Shown here one piece after another: positions 9,317 through 19,193 of a stretch of 64,000 nucleotides of DNA; positions within the stretch are counted from its first letter, which is position 1; each line of letters begins with the position of its first letter. The position numbers and the translations under genes are program-made. Below the pieces are notes generated by a model, which worked only from the letters and a program-made list of their open reading frames with translations, ran no database searches and was not told where the DNA came from. Source of the DNA: Comamonadaceae bacterium (GTDB taxonomy: Bacteria; Pseudomonadota; Gammaproteobacteria; Burkholderiales; Burkholderiaceae_C); NCBI GenBank assembly GCA_947455145.1, contig CANGME010000003.1:62001-126000 (forward strand). Reading direction: 5' to 3'.

Positions 9317-10345
9317 TCAAGCGCTGTCGCGCACCACAATGGAAAAGCCCACATCCACAATGCGCGGCTCGACGGTGCGGCCCTCGGCTCTGTCCATCAA
9401 GAAGCGCGCGGCTTGGCGGCCAATATCGCCGCCGTTAATGCGCACCGAGCTCAGGGCGGGCACCATGTCCGCCATAAACGGCATATCGCCAAAGCCCATG
9501 ATGGCCATGCGCTCAGGCACGTCTATGCCTTGCACCTTGGTTTCGGTCATGACGCCGAGCGCCAACAAATCAGAGCTGCAAAAAACGGCATCAACTTCTG
9601 GCGCCTCGTGCAGGATGCGCAGCATGGCCTCTCGCCCGCTTTTGATGGAGCGCGAAGCCCCAACATTCACGACAAAAACCTCTGCCAAGCCACGTTGCGC
9701 CACCTCATTGATAAAAGCCGTGGCACGACGCCCCGCACGCTCGTCTTCGGCCCGCACCAAGGCAAAGCGTTTGCGACCTTTGTTCATGAAATATTGAGCC
9801 ACTTCACGACCAATGTCAGAGTGAGAAAAGCCGATCAGCATGTCAATCGGCGTGGGTGTCAAATCCCAACTCTCAACAATGGGGATGCCTGATGCCAGCA
9901 ACCGAGTTCGGCCTTTTCCAGGTTGCAAAATTCCCGCCAGAAAAATGCCATCCGGGCGACGCCCGATGATGGATTCCAGCAGCACCTCTTCACGCGCCGC
10001 TGAGTAGCCCGATTGCCCCAGCATGAGCTGGTAACCCGCATCGAACAAGCTGGTGTTGAGCGACTCCACCGTCTCCATGAAAACCGACATCACGGTGCTG
10101 GGCACCACGGCGGCAATCAGGCGGCTTCGCGACGATGCTAGGCCGCCCGCCATGCGATTGGGCACATAGCCCGTGCGCAGCACCGCGTCCTGCACTTTGA
10201 GCAAGACCTGGGGCGATACGAGGTCGGGCGTGTTGATGGCGCGCGACGCGGTGATGGGCGCCACCCCCGCCAACTTGGCGACATCGCTCAAGGTCATGGC
10301 TCCGCTGCTGCGGCGTGCGCGTTTGGCAATTGGTTTATCGTTCAT
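9317..10345 (-). CDS. LacI-family transcriptional regulator of sugar-acid use
   Basis: 342-residue repressor. The N-terminal helix-turn-helix [22 protein letters not shown] (residues ~17-38) and hinge [25 protein letters not shown] are classic LacI/GntR type, followed by a periplasmic-binding-protein-like effector domain ([27 protein letters not shown]). It is transcribed away from garD, and its 3' end faces the gudD unit. Palindromes with a TGGTA arm lie on both sides of it, so it most likely represses both gudD and garD units and responds to a sugar acid or dehydration product. The effector is inference. Confidence 0.92.
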   Translation of the reverse strand: MNDKPIAKRARRSSGAMTLSDVAKLAGVAPITASRAINTPDLVSPQVLLKVQDAVLRTGYVPNRMAGGLASSRSRLIAAVVPSTVMSVFMETVESLNTSLFDAGYQLMLGQSGYSAAREEVLLESIIGRRPDGIFLAGILQPGKGRTRLLASGIPIVESWDLTPTPIDMLIGFSHSDIGREVAQYFMNKGRKRFALVRAEDERAGRRATAFINEVAQRGLAEVFVVNVGASRSIKSGREAMLRILHEAPEVDAVFCSSDLLALGVMTETKVQGIDVPERMAIMGFGDMPFMADMVPALSSVRINGGDIGRQAARFLMDRAEGRTVEPRIVDVGFSIVVRDSA

Positions 10346-10367
10346 TGGATCTCATTGTGTCACATTA

Positions 10368-10381
10368 TGGTAGCGCAATCA
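10368..10381. promoter_or_regulatory. Second operator-like site between the lacI-type gene and garD
   Basis: TGGTAGCGCAATCA keeps the left half TGGTA and the central CG of the palindrome at 9264, with a weaker right half. It lies in the 74-bp divergent promoter region between the repressor gene and garD, where autoregulation and garD control would be expected. Confidence 0.45.
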
Positions 10382-10419
10382 TTCAGATTACAATCACCAA
10401 ATTCTCGCCTGGAGCTGCC

Positions 10420-11991
10420 ATGAATCCTCTCACCATCCTCATGCATGAGCGTGACAATGTCGCCATTGTTGCCAACGCGGGCGGCCTGCCCAAAGGCACG
10501 GTGTTGGCCTCGGGCCTGACGCTGATCGACCAAGTTCCGCAGGGTCACAAAGTGGCTTTACAAGACCTGACCCCTGATGCCCCTGTTTTGCGCTACGGCA
10601 TTCCCATTGGCTATGCCATCAAGCCCATTGCCGCTGGCAGTTGGGTGCATGAGCGCTTGCTGAAGATGCCTGACGCCCGCGAGCTGGACAACCTGCCCAT
10701 CGCCACCGTCAAACCCGCGCCCCAAGCGCCGCTGAAAGGCTATACGTTTGAGGGCTTTCGCAACGCCGATGGCTCAGTGGGCACGCGCAACATCCTGGCC
10801 ATCACGCAAACCGTGCAGTGCGTGGCCGGTGTGACCGACTTTGCCGTGCAGCGCATCAAGGCCGAACTGTTGCCGCGCTTCCCCAATGTGGATGACGTGG
10901 TGTCGCTGGAGCACAGCTATGGCTGCGGCGTGGCGATTGACGCACCCGACGCCATCATCCCCATCCGCACGCTGCGCAACATCAGCCTGAACCCCAACTT
11001 TGGCGGCGAGGTGATGGTGGTCAGCCTGGGCTGCGAAAAGCTTCAACCCGAGCGGCTGCTGCCACCGGGCTCGTTCGCCATCGTGGATGAACGCAACGTG
11101 GCCGACGTGGGATCTAACGCTGACACCTCACTCGATGTGGTGTGCCTGCAAGACGATGCCCACGTGGGCTTCATGTCCATGGTCGAATCCATCATGCGCC
11201 AGGCCGAGCAACACCTGGAGCGCCTGAACGCACGCCAGCGCGAAACCGTTCCGGCATCTGAGTTAGTGGTGGGCGTGCAATGCGGCGGCAGCGACGCCTT
11301 CTCGGGAGTCACGGCGAATCCGGCAGTGGGTTTTTGCACCGACCTCTTGGTGCGCGCCGGGGCCAGTGTGATGTTCTCTGAAACCACCGAGGTGCGTGAC
11401 GGCATTGACCAACTCACCTCCCGCGCCACCACCCCCGAAGTGGCGCAAGCCATGATCCGCGAGATGGCCTGGTACGACGCCTATTTGAGGCGCGGCCAAG
11501 TAGACCGCAGCGCAAACACCACGCCCGGCAACAAAGCGGGTGGCCTGTCCAACATCGTTGAGAAGGCCATGGGCTCCATCGTCAAGTCCGGCTCCTCGCC
11601 CATCTCGGGCGTGCTGGCCCCCGGCGAGAAGCTCAAACAAAAGGGTTTGATCTACGCAGCGACACCGGCCAGTGACTTCATCTGCGGCACGCTGCAACTC
11701 GCCGCTGGCATGAACCTGCATGTCTTCACCACTGGGCGCGGCACACCCTACGGCCTGGCCGAATGCCCCGTCATCAAGGTGGCAACGCGTACCGATCTGG
11801 CCCGCCGCTGGCACGACCTGATGGACATCAATGCTGGCCGCATTGCCGACGGTGATGCCACGATTGAAACCATCGGCTGGGAGATGTTCCACCTGATGCT
11901 GGAGGTGGCCAGTGGCCGCAAAAAAACCTGGGCCGAACACTGGAAGCTTCACAACGCGCTGGTGCTGTTTAACCCGGCTCCGATCACCTGA
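10420..11991 (+). CDS. garD: Galactarate dehydratase
   Basis: 523-residue UxaA/GarD-family hydrolyase that converts galactarate (meso) to 5-keto-4-deoxy-D-glucarate. It has the N-terminal SAF-like domain (about residues 1-90), then the catalytic region with [58 protein letters not shown] and [19 protein letters not shown]. The tract EHxYGCGVAI and [10 protein letters not shown] are close to known GarD proteins, more so than to altronate dehydratases. The ATG at 10420 has GGAG upstream and starts [13 protein letters not shown]. It meets glucarate metabolism at the same product as GudD. Confidence 0.9.
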   Translation: MNPLTILMHERDNVAIVANAGGLPKGTVLASGLTLIDQVPQGHKVALQDLTPDAPVLRYGIPIGYAIKPIAAGSWVHERLLKMPDARELDNLPIATVKPAPQAPLKGYTFEGFRNADGSVGTRNILAITQTVQCVAGVTDFAVQRIKAELLPRFPNVDDVVSLEHSYGCGVAIDAPDAIIPIRTLRNISLNPNFGGEVMVVSLGCEKLQPERLLPPGSFAIVDERNVADVGSNADTSLDVVCLQDDAHVGFMSMVESIMRQAEQHLERLNARQRETVPASELVVGVQCGGSDAFSGVTANPAVGFCTDLLVRAGASVMFSETTEVRDGIDQLTSRATTPEVAQAMIREMAWYDAYLRRGQVDRSANTTPGNKAGGLSNIVEKAMGSIVKSGSSPISGVLAPGEKLKQKGLIYAATPASDFICGTLQLAAGMNLHVFTTGRGTPYGLAECPVIKVATRTDLARRWHDLMDINAGRIADGDATIETIGWEMFHLMLEVASGRKKTWAEHWKLHNALVLFNPAPIT

Positions 11992-12032
11992 TAATGCTCT
12001 GGTTTGCTAAATCCTCACCCGTAGGAACCCCC

Positions 12033-13016
12033 ATGACTCTTCATCCGAACCGCCGCACCCTCACCAAGCTGACCGCACTCCTCGCGCTGGCAGGCCTATC
12101 CGCCCTGCCCGCCCAAGCCCAAAACTGGCCCACGGGCACGATCCGCATCATCGTTCCCTACGCACCCGGCGGCTCGTCCGACATCATTGCGCGCGCCATT
12201 AGCCAGCCGCTGTCTGAGGCCCTAAAGCAATCCGTGATTGTGGAAAACCGCGCCGGAGCCAACGGCAATTTGGGTGCCGATCTGGTATCTAAATCCAAAC
12301 CTGATGGCTTGACGCTGCTGCTGTGCGACACTGGCGCGCTGGCCATCAGCCCGTCGGTCTATACCAAGCTGGGCTTTGATCCGAGCAAAGATTTGCGCGG
12401 TGTCACCATGCTGGCCTACGCACCGCACATGCTGGCGGTGCACCCCTCTGTGCCTGCCAACAACCTGAAAGAGTTGGTTGAACTTTCTAAAAAGACGCCC
12501 ATTAACTTTGCCGTCACCGGCATGGGCAGCGCCCCGCATTTAGCGGGTGTAGCGGTGGAGCGGGCCAGCAAAGCCAACTGGACTTACATCCCCTACAAAG
12601 GCGGATCGCAGGCCGTGGCCGACACCATTGCGGGCCAGACCCATGTGGTGATGAACGGCATGTTGGCCACGCTGCCCTATGTGCAGAGTGGTCAGCTCAA
12701 AGTGATCGGCATTTCCAAAGCACAGCGCATGCCTTTGGTGGCCGACATGCCAACCCTGGCCGAGCAAGGCGTGACCGGGTTTGAGTCCGGCACCTGGCAA
12801 GGCATGCTGGTGAGCAATGGCACACCCAAGCCCATCATTGAGCGACTGCATGCTGAGCTGGTCAAGGCCATCCGAAGCCCCGAGGTGCGCAGCCGCCTTG
12901 TCGCTCTGGGGGCTGAAGTAGTCACCATGCGCCCGGAGGAGCAAGATACTTTCTTCAACAAAGAACGCGCCCGTTGGCTCAAGGTCGTCACCGAAGCATC
13001 TATCAAAATCGACTAA
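12033..13016 (+). CDS. Bug-family substrate-binding protein (3)
   Basis: 327-residue periplasmic binding protein. The ATG at 12033 follows AGGA and opens a signal peptide that ends near AQA-QNW. The R-R in [10 protein letters not shown] could suggest Tat export but the context fits Sec as well. Motifs: [60 protein letters not shown]. It begins 41 bp after garD on the same strand, and the aldehyde dehydrogenase gene follows, so it probably serves uptake of galactarate or a related acid. Confidence 0.9.
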   Translation: MTLHPNRRTLTKLTALLALAGLSALPAQAQNWPTGTIRIIVPYAPGGSSDIIARAISQPLSEALKQSVIVENRAGANGNLGADLVSKSKPDGLTLLLCDTGALAISPSVYTKLGFDPSKDLRGVTMLAYAPHMLAVHPSVPANNLKELVELSKKTPINFAVTGMGSAPHLAGVAVERASKANWTYIPYKGGSQAVADTIAGQTHVVMNGMLATLPYVQSGQLKVIGISKAQRMPLVADMPTLAEQGVTGFESGTWQGMLVSNGTPKPIIERLHAELVKAIRSPEVRSRLVALGAEVVTMRPEEQDTFFNKERARWLKVVTEASIKID

Positions 13017-13048
13017 CCATTTATCTCCGTTCGCCCTGAATTTCACCA

Positions 13049-13075
13049 CCGTTCGCCCTGAGCTTGTCGAAGGGC
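13049..13075. repeat. REP-like repeat, copy 2 (half palindrome)
   Basis: CCGTTCGCCCTGAGCTTGTC continuing to GAAGGGC repeats the arm of the palindrome at 677-727. A further partial arm (CCGTTCGCCCTGAA) begins at 13027, so two arms stand here in direct orientation rather than as a hairpin. Confidence 0.75.
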
Positions 13076-13098
13076 ATCTCCATCACAAAGGCCTCCCC

Positions 13099-14535
13099 AT
13101 GACTTACAAAAACACTCAACTCCTCATCGACAACCAGTGGTGCGATGCCGCCAACGGCAAAACTATCGCGGTGGTTAACCCCTCCACCGGCCTAGAGATC
13201 GGCCGCGTCGCCCACGCCGGTATTCCCGATTTGGATCGCGCCCTGCTTTCCGCCCAAAAAGGCTTTGCCCTGTGGCGCAACACGCCCGCCATTGAGCGCT
13301 CCAAAATCATGCGCCAAGCCGCCGTGCTGATGCGCGAGCGCGCTGCCGACATCGGTGCGCTGATGACGCAAGAGCAAGGCAAGCCGCTGATTGAGGCAAA
13401 GATGGAAGCCATGGCCTCGGCCGAGATCATCGAGTGGTGCGCCGAAGAAGGCCGCCGCACCTATGGCCGTATCGTGCCCGCACGCGCTATGAACGTGTCG
13501 GCCCAAGTGCACAAAGAACCCGTGGGCATCGTGGCCGCCTTCACCCCGTGGAACTTCCCCATCAACCAGGTCGTACGCAAGTTGTCGGCCGCGTTGGCCA
13601 CCGGCTGCTCCATCATCGTCAAAGCCCCTGAAGAAACCCCAGCTTCACCTGCCGCGTTGATTCAAGCCTTCGTCGATGCGGGCGTGCCTGCGGGCGTCAT
13701 CAGCCTGGTCTATGGCGACCCTGCCGAAATTTCGGGCTACCTGATCCCGCACCCGCTGGTGCGCAAAATCACCTTCACCGGCTCCACGCCCGTGGGCAAG
13801 CAGCTCGCCGCCATGGCCGGCCTGCACATGAAGCGCGCGACGATGGAACTGGGCGGTCACGCCCCCGTCATCGTGGCGGAAGACGCCGACATTGCACTCG
13901 CACTAAAGACCGCAGGCACGATGAAGTTCCGCAACGCGGGCCAGGTCTGCGTGTCACCCACGCGCTTTCTGGTGCACAACGCCGTCAAGGCCGAGTTCAC
14001 CAAAGGCTTGGTTGCGATTGCCGAAAAACTGCGTGTGGCCGACGGCATGGTCGATGGCACACAAATGGGCCCTCTGGCCAACGCTCGCCGCGTCACGGCC
14101 ATGACGGCACTCACCGCTGATGCACTCGCCAAAGGCGCAACGCTGGCCACCGGCGGCGAGCGCATCGGCACCAGCGGCAACTTCTTCGCACCCACCGTAT
14201 TCACCGATCTGCCCATGAACGCCGACGTGCTCAACACCGAGCCCTTCGGCCCCATGGCCGCCATCATGGGCTTTGACACGCTGGAAGACGCCATCAACGA
14301 AGCCAACCGCCTGCCCTTCGGCCTGGCCAGCTACGCCTTCACCAGCTCCCTGAAAAACGCGCACATGCTCAGCCAGCGTCTTGAGGTGGGCATGCTGTGG
14401 GTCAACCAGGGCGGCGCGCCTTGGGCTGAGATGCCGTTTGGAGGCGTGAAGGATTCTGGCTACGGCTCTGAGGGCGGCATTGAAGCCCTGGAGGCCTACC
14501 TCAACACCAAGGCGGTGGGCATCGTTTGCGTTTGA
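13099..14535 (+). CDS. NAD(P)-dependent aldehyde dehydrogenase, probably alpha-ketoglutarate semialdehyde / succinate semialdehyde type
   Basis: 478-residue aldehyde dehydrogenase. Visible are [14 protein letters not shown] and KAPEETP (cofactor-binding lysine), the Rossmann signature [12 protein letters not shown], the catalytic base in MELGGHAP (~residue 250), and the nucleophile in [12 protein letters not shown] (~residue 284). The C-terminal [15 protein letters not shown] is typical of the GabD/ketoglutarate-semialdehyde group. In a cluster with gudD and garD the expected reaction is oxidation of 2-ketoglutarate semialdehyde to 2-ketoglutarate, the last step of hexarate breakdown. Succinate semialdehyde is the alternative substrate. 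Confidence 0.88.
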   Translation: MTYKNTQLLIDNQWCDAANGKTIAVVNPSTGLEIGRVAHAGIPDLDRALLSAQKGFALWRNTPAIERSKIMRQAAVLMRERAADIGALMTQEQGKPLIEAKMEAMASAEIIEWCAEEGRRTYGRIVPARAMNVSAQVHKEPVGIVAAFTPWNFPINQVVRKLSAALATGCSIIVKAPEETPASPAALIQAFVDAGVPAGVISLVYGDPAEISGYLIPHPLVRKITFTGSTPVGKQLAAMAGLHMKRATMELGGHAPVIVAEDADIALALKTAGTMKFRNAGQVCVSPTRFLVHNAVKAEFTKGLVAIAEKLRVADGMVDGTQMGPLANARRVTAMTALTADALAKGATLATGGERIGTSGNFFAPTVFTDLPMNADVLNTEPFGPMAAIMGFDTLEDAINEANRLPFGLASYAFTSSLKNAHMLSQRLEVGMLWVNQGGAPWAEMPFGGVKDSGYGSEGGIEALEAYLNTKAVGIVCV

Positions 14536-14594
14536 TTTTGCGTGAGTTGCTACTTAATTTGTAGCGTGTGTGTGCTTGGTCGGCAACGGCCAAG

Positions 14595-14772
14595 CGCACC
14601 CCACAGCCCACGCGACCCTATGCCGCAGGCCCTGCGGGCGAGCCTCTGCAGTACTTAGACATTGGGGTCATCGCCCGAACTCGCTGCGCTCAAACAAGGG
14701 CGCTGCCTGATCCCAATGTCTTCCGTGCTTCGAGCCTGCGGCCCAAGGGATCGCCTGGGCTGTGGGGTGCGC
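14595..14772 (+). repeat. MITE-like element, copy A
   Basis: 178 bp bounded by a perfect 17-bp terminal inverted repeat: GCGCACCCCACAGCCCA at 14595-14611 and its complement at 14756-14772. The inside (from CCGCAGGCCCTGCGGGCGAG to CTTCGAGCCTGCGG) is repeated in inverted orientation at 15119-15295. It has no coding capacity. Confidence 0.75.
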
Positions 14773-14826
14773 TTGACCTTTGGGTGTGCGAAGGGGCTTG
14801 TTGAGACTACGATAAATGCGTCAACA

Positions 14827-14969
14827 TTGACCGTCATTGAGACAACCTTGACCCTCATTGAGACAACCTTGACCCTCATTGAGACAACCTTGACCCTCAT
14901 TGCGACAACCTTGACCCTCATTGCGACAACCTTGACCCTCATTGCGACAACCTTGACCCTCATTGCGAG
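14827..14969 (+). repeat. Tandem array of a 21-bp unit
   Basis: Six full units of TTGACCCTCATTGAGACAACC run back to back from 14827 to 14952, followed by a partial seventh that merges into the palindrome at 14961. The first unit has CCG for CCC; units 1-3 carry GAGA and units 4-6 carry GCGA. The sequence CATTGCGA of the later units is also the start of the following palindrome, so the array may have grown from its edge. Confidence 0.9.
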
Positions 14970-15020
14970 CGCAGCGCGGCAATCCATGGCTCCTGGATTG
15001 CCACGCTTCGCTCGCAATGA
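14961..15020. repeat. GCAATCC-type palindromic repeat
   Basis: Imperfect inverted repeat: CATTGCGAGCGCAGCGCGGC and on to AATCCATGG on the left, and CTGGATTGCCACGCTTCGC then TCGCAATG on the right. It would form a long hairpin. Elements of this type are common between genes in many bacteria. Confidence 0.7.
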
Positions 15021-15118
15021 CGGAAGAGCAGTTCAGACGTCCTCAAAAACGGAAATCAAGAATCACAGGGAGCAAATCGCTGTGTCTTTCTCACAGCAGC
15101 TCGTGCAAGCAAGCCTAG

Positions 15119-15295
15119 CCATCCCCCACACCCCAGCGCCCCATGGAGCCGCAGGCTCGAAGCACGGAAGAATTTGGGATCAGGAAGCGCCCTTGTCTGA
15201 GCGCAGCGAGTTTGGGCGCTTTCCCCAAATTTCGAGTACTGCAGAGGCTCGCCCGAAGGGCCTGCGGCGTTGGGGTGCTGGGATGTGGGGGATGG
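15119..15295 (-). repeat. MITE-like element, copy B (inverted relative to copy A)
   Basis: 177 bp with imperfect terminal inverted repeats (CCATCCCCCACACCCCAGC and GCTGGGATGTGGGGGATGG). Its reverse complement matches copy A over most of its length, for example GAGCCTCTGCAGTACT and CAAGGGCGCT-CCTGATCCCAA. The pair encloses about 350 bp and could fold together as one very long hairpin. Confidence 0.75.
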
Positions 15296-15301
15296 CCGGG
15301 C

Positions 15302-15389
15302 GGTCATTCCGGCGCGAGACAGGCACAACACAGTTACCATCGCAAACTGAGACATTCAAACACTGGATTCCCGCCTTCGCGAGAATGAC
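15302..15389. repeat. GTCATTC/GAATGAC inverted repeat
   Basis: GGTCATTCCGGCGCGAG at 15302 and CGCCTTCGCGAGAATGAC ending at 15389 form the ends of an imperfect inverted repeat directly before the dehydratase gene. The right end alone (TTCCCGCCTTCGCGAGAA) is also a small hairpin. Confidence 0.5.
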
Positions 15390-15408
15390 GAACTAACGGA
15401 CAAGCATC

Positions 15409-17157
15409 ATGACAACAACACCCAAAGACGACAAAAAAACCGCCCCCCCCACCGGCATGAAAAAAGGCCTGACCAGCTACGGCGATGCAGGCTTCTCCCT
15501 CTTCCTGCGCAAGGCCTTCATCAAAGGCGCGGGCTATACCGACACCGCGCTAGACCGCCCGGTGATTGGCATCACCAACACCGGCAGCGCCTACAACCCC
15601 TGCCACGGCAACATGCCGCAGCTGATCGAAGCGGTCAAGCGCGGCATCATGCTGGCCGGTGGTTTGCCGATGGACTTCCCCACCATCTCGGTGCACGAGA
15701 GCTTTGCCGCGCCCACCAGCATGTACCTGCGCAACCTCATGTCCATGGACACAGAAGAAATGCTGCTGGCCCAGCCGATGGACGCGGTGGTGTTGATTGG
15801 CGGCTGCGACAAAACCGTGCCCGCGCAATTGATGGGCGCTGCGTCGGCGGGCCTGCCCGCCATCCAGCTCATCACCGGCTCGATGTTGACCGGCTCGCAC
15901 CGCAGTGAACGCGTGGGCGCCTGCACCGATTGCCGCCGCTACTGGGCCAAGTTCCGCGCTGAAGAAATCAGTGCCGAAGAAAAAGACGAGGTCAACAACC
16001 AACTGGTGGCCAGTGTCGGCACCTGCTCGGTGATGGGCACCGCCAGCACCATGGCCTGCATTGCCGAGGCGCTGGGCATGACCGTGCCGGGCGGCGCATC
16101 ACCCCCCGCCGTCACCGCGGACCGCATCCGCATCGCCGAGGAAACCGGCGCGCGCGCCGTGCAAATGGCCATCGACGGGCTGACCATCGACAAAGTCTTG
16201 ACGCCTGCTGCGTTTGAAAACGCCTTGCGCGTGCTGCTGGCCATCGGTGGATCTACCAACGGCATCGTCCACCTGGCCGCCATTGCCGGGCGCTTGGGCC
16301 TGGACATTGACCTGCCCGCGCTAGACCGCATGGGCCGCGACACGCCGGTGCTGCTGGACTTGAAGCCCTCGGGCCAGCATTACATGGAAGACTTCCACCA
16401 CGCAGGCGGCATGGCCACCTTGCTGCGCGAATTGAAGCCGCTGCTGAATCTGGACGCGATGACCGTCACAGGCCGCACCCTAGGCGAAGAGCTGGAGGCC
16501 CAGGGCCCCGGTTTCAAACAAGACGTGGTGCGCCCGTTTGACAAGCCCATCTTCCCGCAAGGCGGCATTGCCGTGCTGTACGGCAACCTGGCCCCTGGCG
16601 GCGCGATCATCAAGCAGTCTGCCGCCGACGCCAAGCTGATGGAGCACGAAGGCCGCGCCGTGGTGTTTGAGAACGCCGCCGACCTGGCCAACCGCGTGGA
16701 CGACCCCGACCTGGACGTGACAGCGGACGATATTTTGGTGCTGAAAAACATCGGACCCAAAGGCGCGCCCGGCATGCCCGAGGCGGGCTACCTGCCCATC
16801 CCCATCAAGCTGGCCCGCGCGGGCGTGAAAGACATGGTGCGCATCTCCGACGGCCGCATGAGCGGCACCGGCTACGGCACCATCGTGCTGCACGTCACAC
16901 CCGAATCAGCGGTGGGCGGCCCACTGGCCTATGTGCGAAGCGGCGACCGCATTCGCCTGAGCGTGAAGAACCGCGAGATCAGCTTGCTGGTGTCAGCCGA
17001 AGAGTTGGCGCAGCGCGCGCTGGTCAACCCCATCGTCGAACCCACGGCGGCACGCGGCTACAAGAAGCTGTTTTTGCAGACGGTGACGCAGGCGGACAAG
17101 GGGGTGGATTTTGACTTTTTGCGTGGGGCGCAGAGCAAGGGAAAGACGCCGCGCTGA
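15409..17157 (+). CDS. IlvD/Edd-family sugar-acid dehydratase (1)
   Basis: 582-residue Fe-S dehydratase. The three family cysteines are seen in YNPCHGNMP, IGGCDKTVPAQLMGA and GTCSVMGTASTMAC, along with SGQHYMEDFHHAGG, GGIAVLYGNLAPGGAIIK and SDGRMSGTGYGTIVLH. These enzymes dehydrate dihydroxy acids or aldonic acids to 2-keto-3-deoxy acids. The sequence groups with aldonate dehydratases (xylonate, arabinonate, gluconate) by length and neighbours rather than with biosynthetic IlvD, but the exact substrate is not readable. The oxygenase gene follows 21 bp later, suggesting cotranscription. Confidence 0.88.
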   Translation: MTTTPKDDKKTAPPTGMKKGLTSYGDAGFSLFLRKAFIKGAGYTDTALDRPVIGITNTGSAYNPCHGNMPQLIEAVKRGIMLAGGLPMDFPTISVHESFAAPTSMYLRNLMSMDTEEMLLAQPMDAVVLIGGCDKTVPAQLMGAASAGLPAIQLITGSMLTGSHRSERVGACTDCRRYWAKFRAEEISAEEKDEVNNQLVASVGTCSVMGTASTMACIAEALGMTVPGGASPPAVTADRIRIAEETGARAVQMAIDGLTIDKVLTPAAFENALRVLLAIGGSTNGIVHLAAIAGRLGLDIDLPALDRMGRDTPVLLDLKPSGQHYMEDFHHAGGMATLLRELKPLLNLDAMTVTGRTLGEELEAQGPGFKQDVVRPFDKPIFPQGGIAVLYGNLAPGGAIIKQSAADAKLMEHEGRAVVFENAADLANRVDDPDLDVTADDILVLKNIGPKGAPGMPEAGYLPIPIKLARAGVKDMVRISDGRMSGTGYGTIVLHVTPESAVGGPLAYVRSGDRIRLSVKNREISLLVSAEELAQRALVNPIVEPTAARGYKKLFLQTVTQADKGVDFDFLRGAQSKGKTPR

Positions 17158-17178
17158 ATCCCTCAATCAGGATATGTC

Positions 17179-18069
17179 ATGCTGACCTCTCACCAAATTG
17201 AACAATACAAAGAAGACGGTGCTGTCATCGTCCCCGGCATCCTGGACGCGGCCACTTGCAAGCTGATGAAAGACGTGTTGGCCGAGTTGGTGGAGGGCTC
17301 ACGCGGCGTCACCGCGCACACCGACGTGTACGACCTGGAGCCCGGCCACAGCGCCGCTGACCCGCGCGTGCGGCGCATCAAGAAGCCGCATGTGGTGAAC
17401 CCGGTGTTTTATGACTTCGCCAAGTCCAAGGTGCTGACGGATTGCCTGCGTCAATTAATCGGCCCCAGCGGTCGGCTTTATGGCTCCAAGCTCAACCTGA
17501 AGTCACCCGGCTACGGCTCGCCAGTGGAGTGGCATCAAGACTGGGCGTTTTACCCGCACACCAATGACGACGTGCTGGCCATTGGGGTGATGCTGGACGA
17601 CACCACTGTTGCGAACGGGGCGATGTATGTCATCCCCGGCACGCACAAAGGCCCGACGTTTGACCACCACGGCCCAGATGGTTACTTCACTGGCGGGATG
17701 GACGCTGAGGCTTGCGGCGTGGATTTCTCCAAGGCCGTGGCGTGCGAAGGCCCGGCCGGATCTTGCTCGTTCCACCACGTGCGCACCGTGCACGGCTCGG
17801 CGCAAAACACGTCGAACCGCCCACGCGGTTTGCTGCTGTATGAAGTGGCGGCTGGGGACGCCTTCCCCATCATGGGCCTGGGCAGCGCCTATGGCAATTA
17901 CGAGGGCTACAAAGAGCGCCTGCTGTATGGCACGGAGACCATCACGCCGCGCTTTCGTGAAGCACCGGTGCGCCTGCCTTTGCCACCGGCCAAGAACCAA
18001 GGCTCAATCTACGAGAATCAAACTGCGGGTAAACGCTACTTCGGCTTTGTCGAACCGCCCAGCATGTGA
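17179..18069 (+). CDS. Phytanoyl-CoA dioxygenase-family Fe(II)/2-oxoglutarate oxygenase
   Basis: 296-residue PhyH-family oxygenase. The iron ligands are visible: His and Asp in VEWHQDWAFYPHTNDD (~residue 117) and the distal His in HHVRTVHGSAQNTSNRPR (~residue 203), followed by the 2-oxoglutarate-binding arginine. Such enzymes hydroxylate or demethylate small acids with release of succinate and CO2. The gene sits between a sugar-acid dehydratase and a Bug protein, which suggests action on a sugar-derived or methoxylated acid. RBS-like AGGA lies upstream of the ATG at 17179. The substrate is unknown. Confidence 0.88.
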   Translation: MLTSHQIEQYKEDGAVIVPGILDAATCKLMKDVLAELVEGSRGVTAHTDVYDLEPGHSAADPRVRRIKKPHVVNPVFYDFAKSKVLTDCLRQLIGPSGRLYGSKLNLKSPGYGSPVEWHQDWAFYPHTNDDVLAIGVMLDDTTVANGAMYVIPGTHKGPTFDHHGPDGYFTGGMDAEACGVDFSKAVACEGPAGSCSFHHVRTVHGSAQNTSNRPRGLLLYEVAAGDAFPIMGLGSAYGNYEGYKERLLYGTETITPRFREAPVRLPLPPAKNQGSIYENQTAGKRYFGFVEPPSM

Positions 18070-18102
18070 ATTACCATCTCAGTCCAACAACAGGAGACTG
18101 AG

Positions 18103-19092
18103 ATGAGCGCATTCAAAACAAAATTGACACAGACCCTCGCGGGCATGGTGCTCGCATGTTGCGGCGCGGGCCTGAGCACGGCCGCTCTGGCGCAAGCCGA
18201 TTACCCCAACCGCCCCATCAAAATCATCGTGGCCTTTGGCCCCGGCGGTGGCTCAGACACCTTGGCGCGGCTGCTGGGACAAAAGATGTCGGAGTCTTTC
18301 AAGCAACCCGTCACGATTGAAAACCGCCCCGGCGCTGGCGGCTCCATCGGCACGCGTGAGGTGCAAAAGGCCCCGGCGGATGGCTACACCTTGATCCTGG
18401 CCACCAGCTCCACGCACAGCATCAACCCCTGGGTGATCAAGAACATCGGCTTCGACGCTGTGAAAGACTTCACCAGCATTGCCGTATTTGCCAGCACCGA
18501 TTACGCGCTGGCCGTGCCTGTGAACTCGCCCTATAAAACACTGAGCGACTTGATCACGGACGGAAAAACCAAAAAGATCGACTATGCCTCCAGCGGCAAC
18601 GGCTCCACCAGCCACCTGGCGGGCGCGCTCTTGGGGCAGATGACCAAGACCAACATGGTGCACATCCCCTACAAGAGCAGCGACACCGGGCGCACTGATT
18701 TGTTGGGCGGACAAGTGGCTTTCATGTTCGACAACACGGCCATCTTTTTGCCGCACGCCAAGAGCGGCAAACTGCGACTCTTGGCCACATCCGCCCTGAC
18801 ACGATCGCAAGCCGCCAAAGACACACCCACGCTGAATGAAGCAGGCGTGCCCAACTATGAAGTGGTGGGCTGGTTTGCATTGATGGGCCCAGCCAACATC
18901 CCCGCTGCCGTGACCGCCAAACTCAACGCCGAAGTGCTGCGCATCATGGCCCTGCCCGAGACGCTGGAGCGCTTGGCGTCTCTGGGTTTTGACCCTCTGC
19001 CCATGGGCGTGAAAGAGTCTGGTGCGTACATTGCCGATCAATTGGGCAAGTTCAAAACTATGGTGAATGCTGCGGGTGCGCAGGTTGATTAA
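18103..19092 (+). CDS. Bug-family substrate-binding protein (4)
   Basis: 329-residue periplasmic binding protein with signal peptide ending at ALA-QAD. Motifs: NRPIKIIVAFGPGGGSDTLARL, IENRPGAGGSIGTREVQKAPADGYTL, YASSGNGSTSHLAGALL and IPYKSSDTGRTDLLGG. AGGAGA stands just before the ATG. It starts 33 bp after the oxygenase gene on the same strand and probably completes a dehydratase-oxygenase-binding protein unit. A palindromic region follows. Confidence 0.9.
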   Translation: MSAFKTKLTQTLAGMVLACCGAGLSTAALAQADYPNRPIKIIVAFGPGGGSDTLARLLGQKMSESFKQPVTIENRPGAGGSIGTREVQKAPADGYTLILATSSTHSINPWVIKNIGFDAVKDFTSIAVFASTDYALAVPVNSPYKTLSDLITDGKTKKIDYASSGNGSTSHLAGALLGQMTKTNMVHIPYKSSDTGRTDLLGGQVAFMFDNTAIFLPHAKSGKLRLLATSALTRSQAAKDTPTLNEAGVPNYEVVGWFALMGPANIPAAVTAKLNAEVLRIMALPETLERLASLGFDPLPMGVKESGAYIADQLGKFKTMVNAAGAQVD

Positions 19093-19098
19093 TCCTCC

Positions 19099-19126
19099 TT
19101 CGCTCGTCCTGAGCTTGTCGAAGGGC
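19099..19126. repeat. REP-like repeat, copy 3 (half palindrome)
   Basis: TTCGCTCGTCCTGAGCTTGT followed by CGAAGGGC is one arm of the palindrome seen at 677 and 23328, with one changed base pair in the left part. Confidence 0.7.
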
Positions 19127-19193
19127 TAATGGTGCTTACTCCAATGATGGCTCGTGATCTCTCGTCCAGCTTGACACTGGGTTCTGCTTCGCG

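Larger units (their letters stand above)
14536..15408. other. Repeat-rich intergenic region without a credible gene
   Basis: This 873-bp gap holds two inverted ~178-bp elements (14595 and 15119), a 21-bp tandem array (14827), a GCAATCC-type palindrome (14961), and another short inverted repeat (15302). Open frames across it are short, lie on both strands and simply read through the repeats. A small hairpin TTGCTACTTAATTTGTAGC stands at 14548. Confidence 0.8.

Noticed and set aside
14827-14969. CRISPR array
   Set aside because: The 21-bp units are directly adjacent with no spacers between them and no cas genes nearby; it is a simple tandem repeat.
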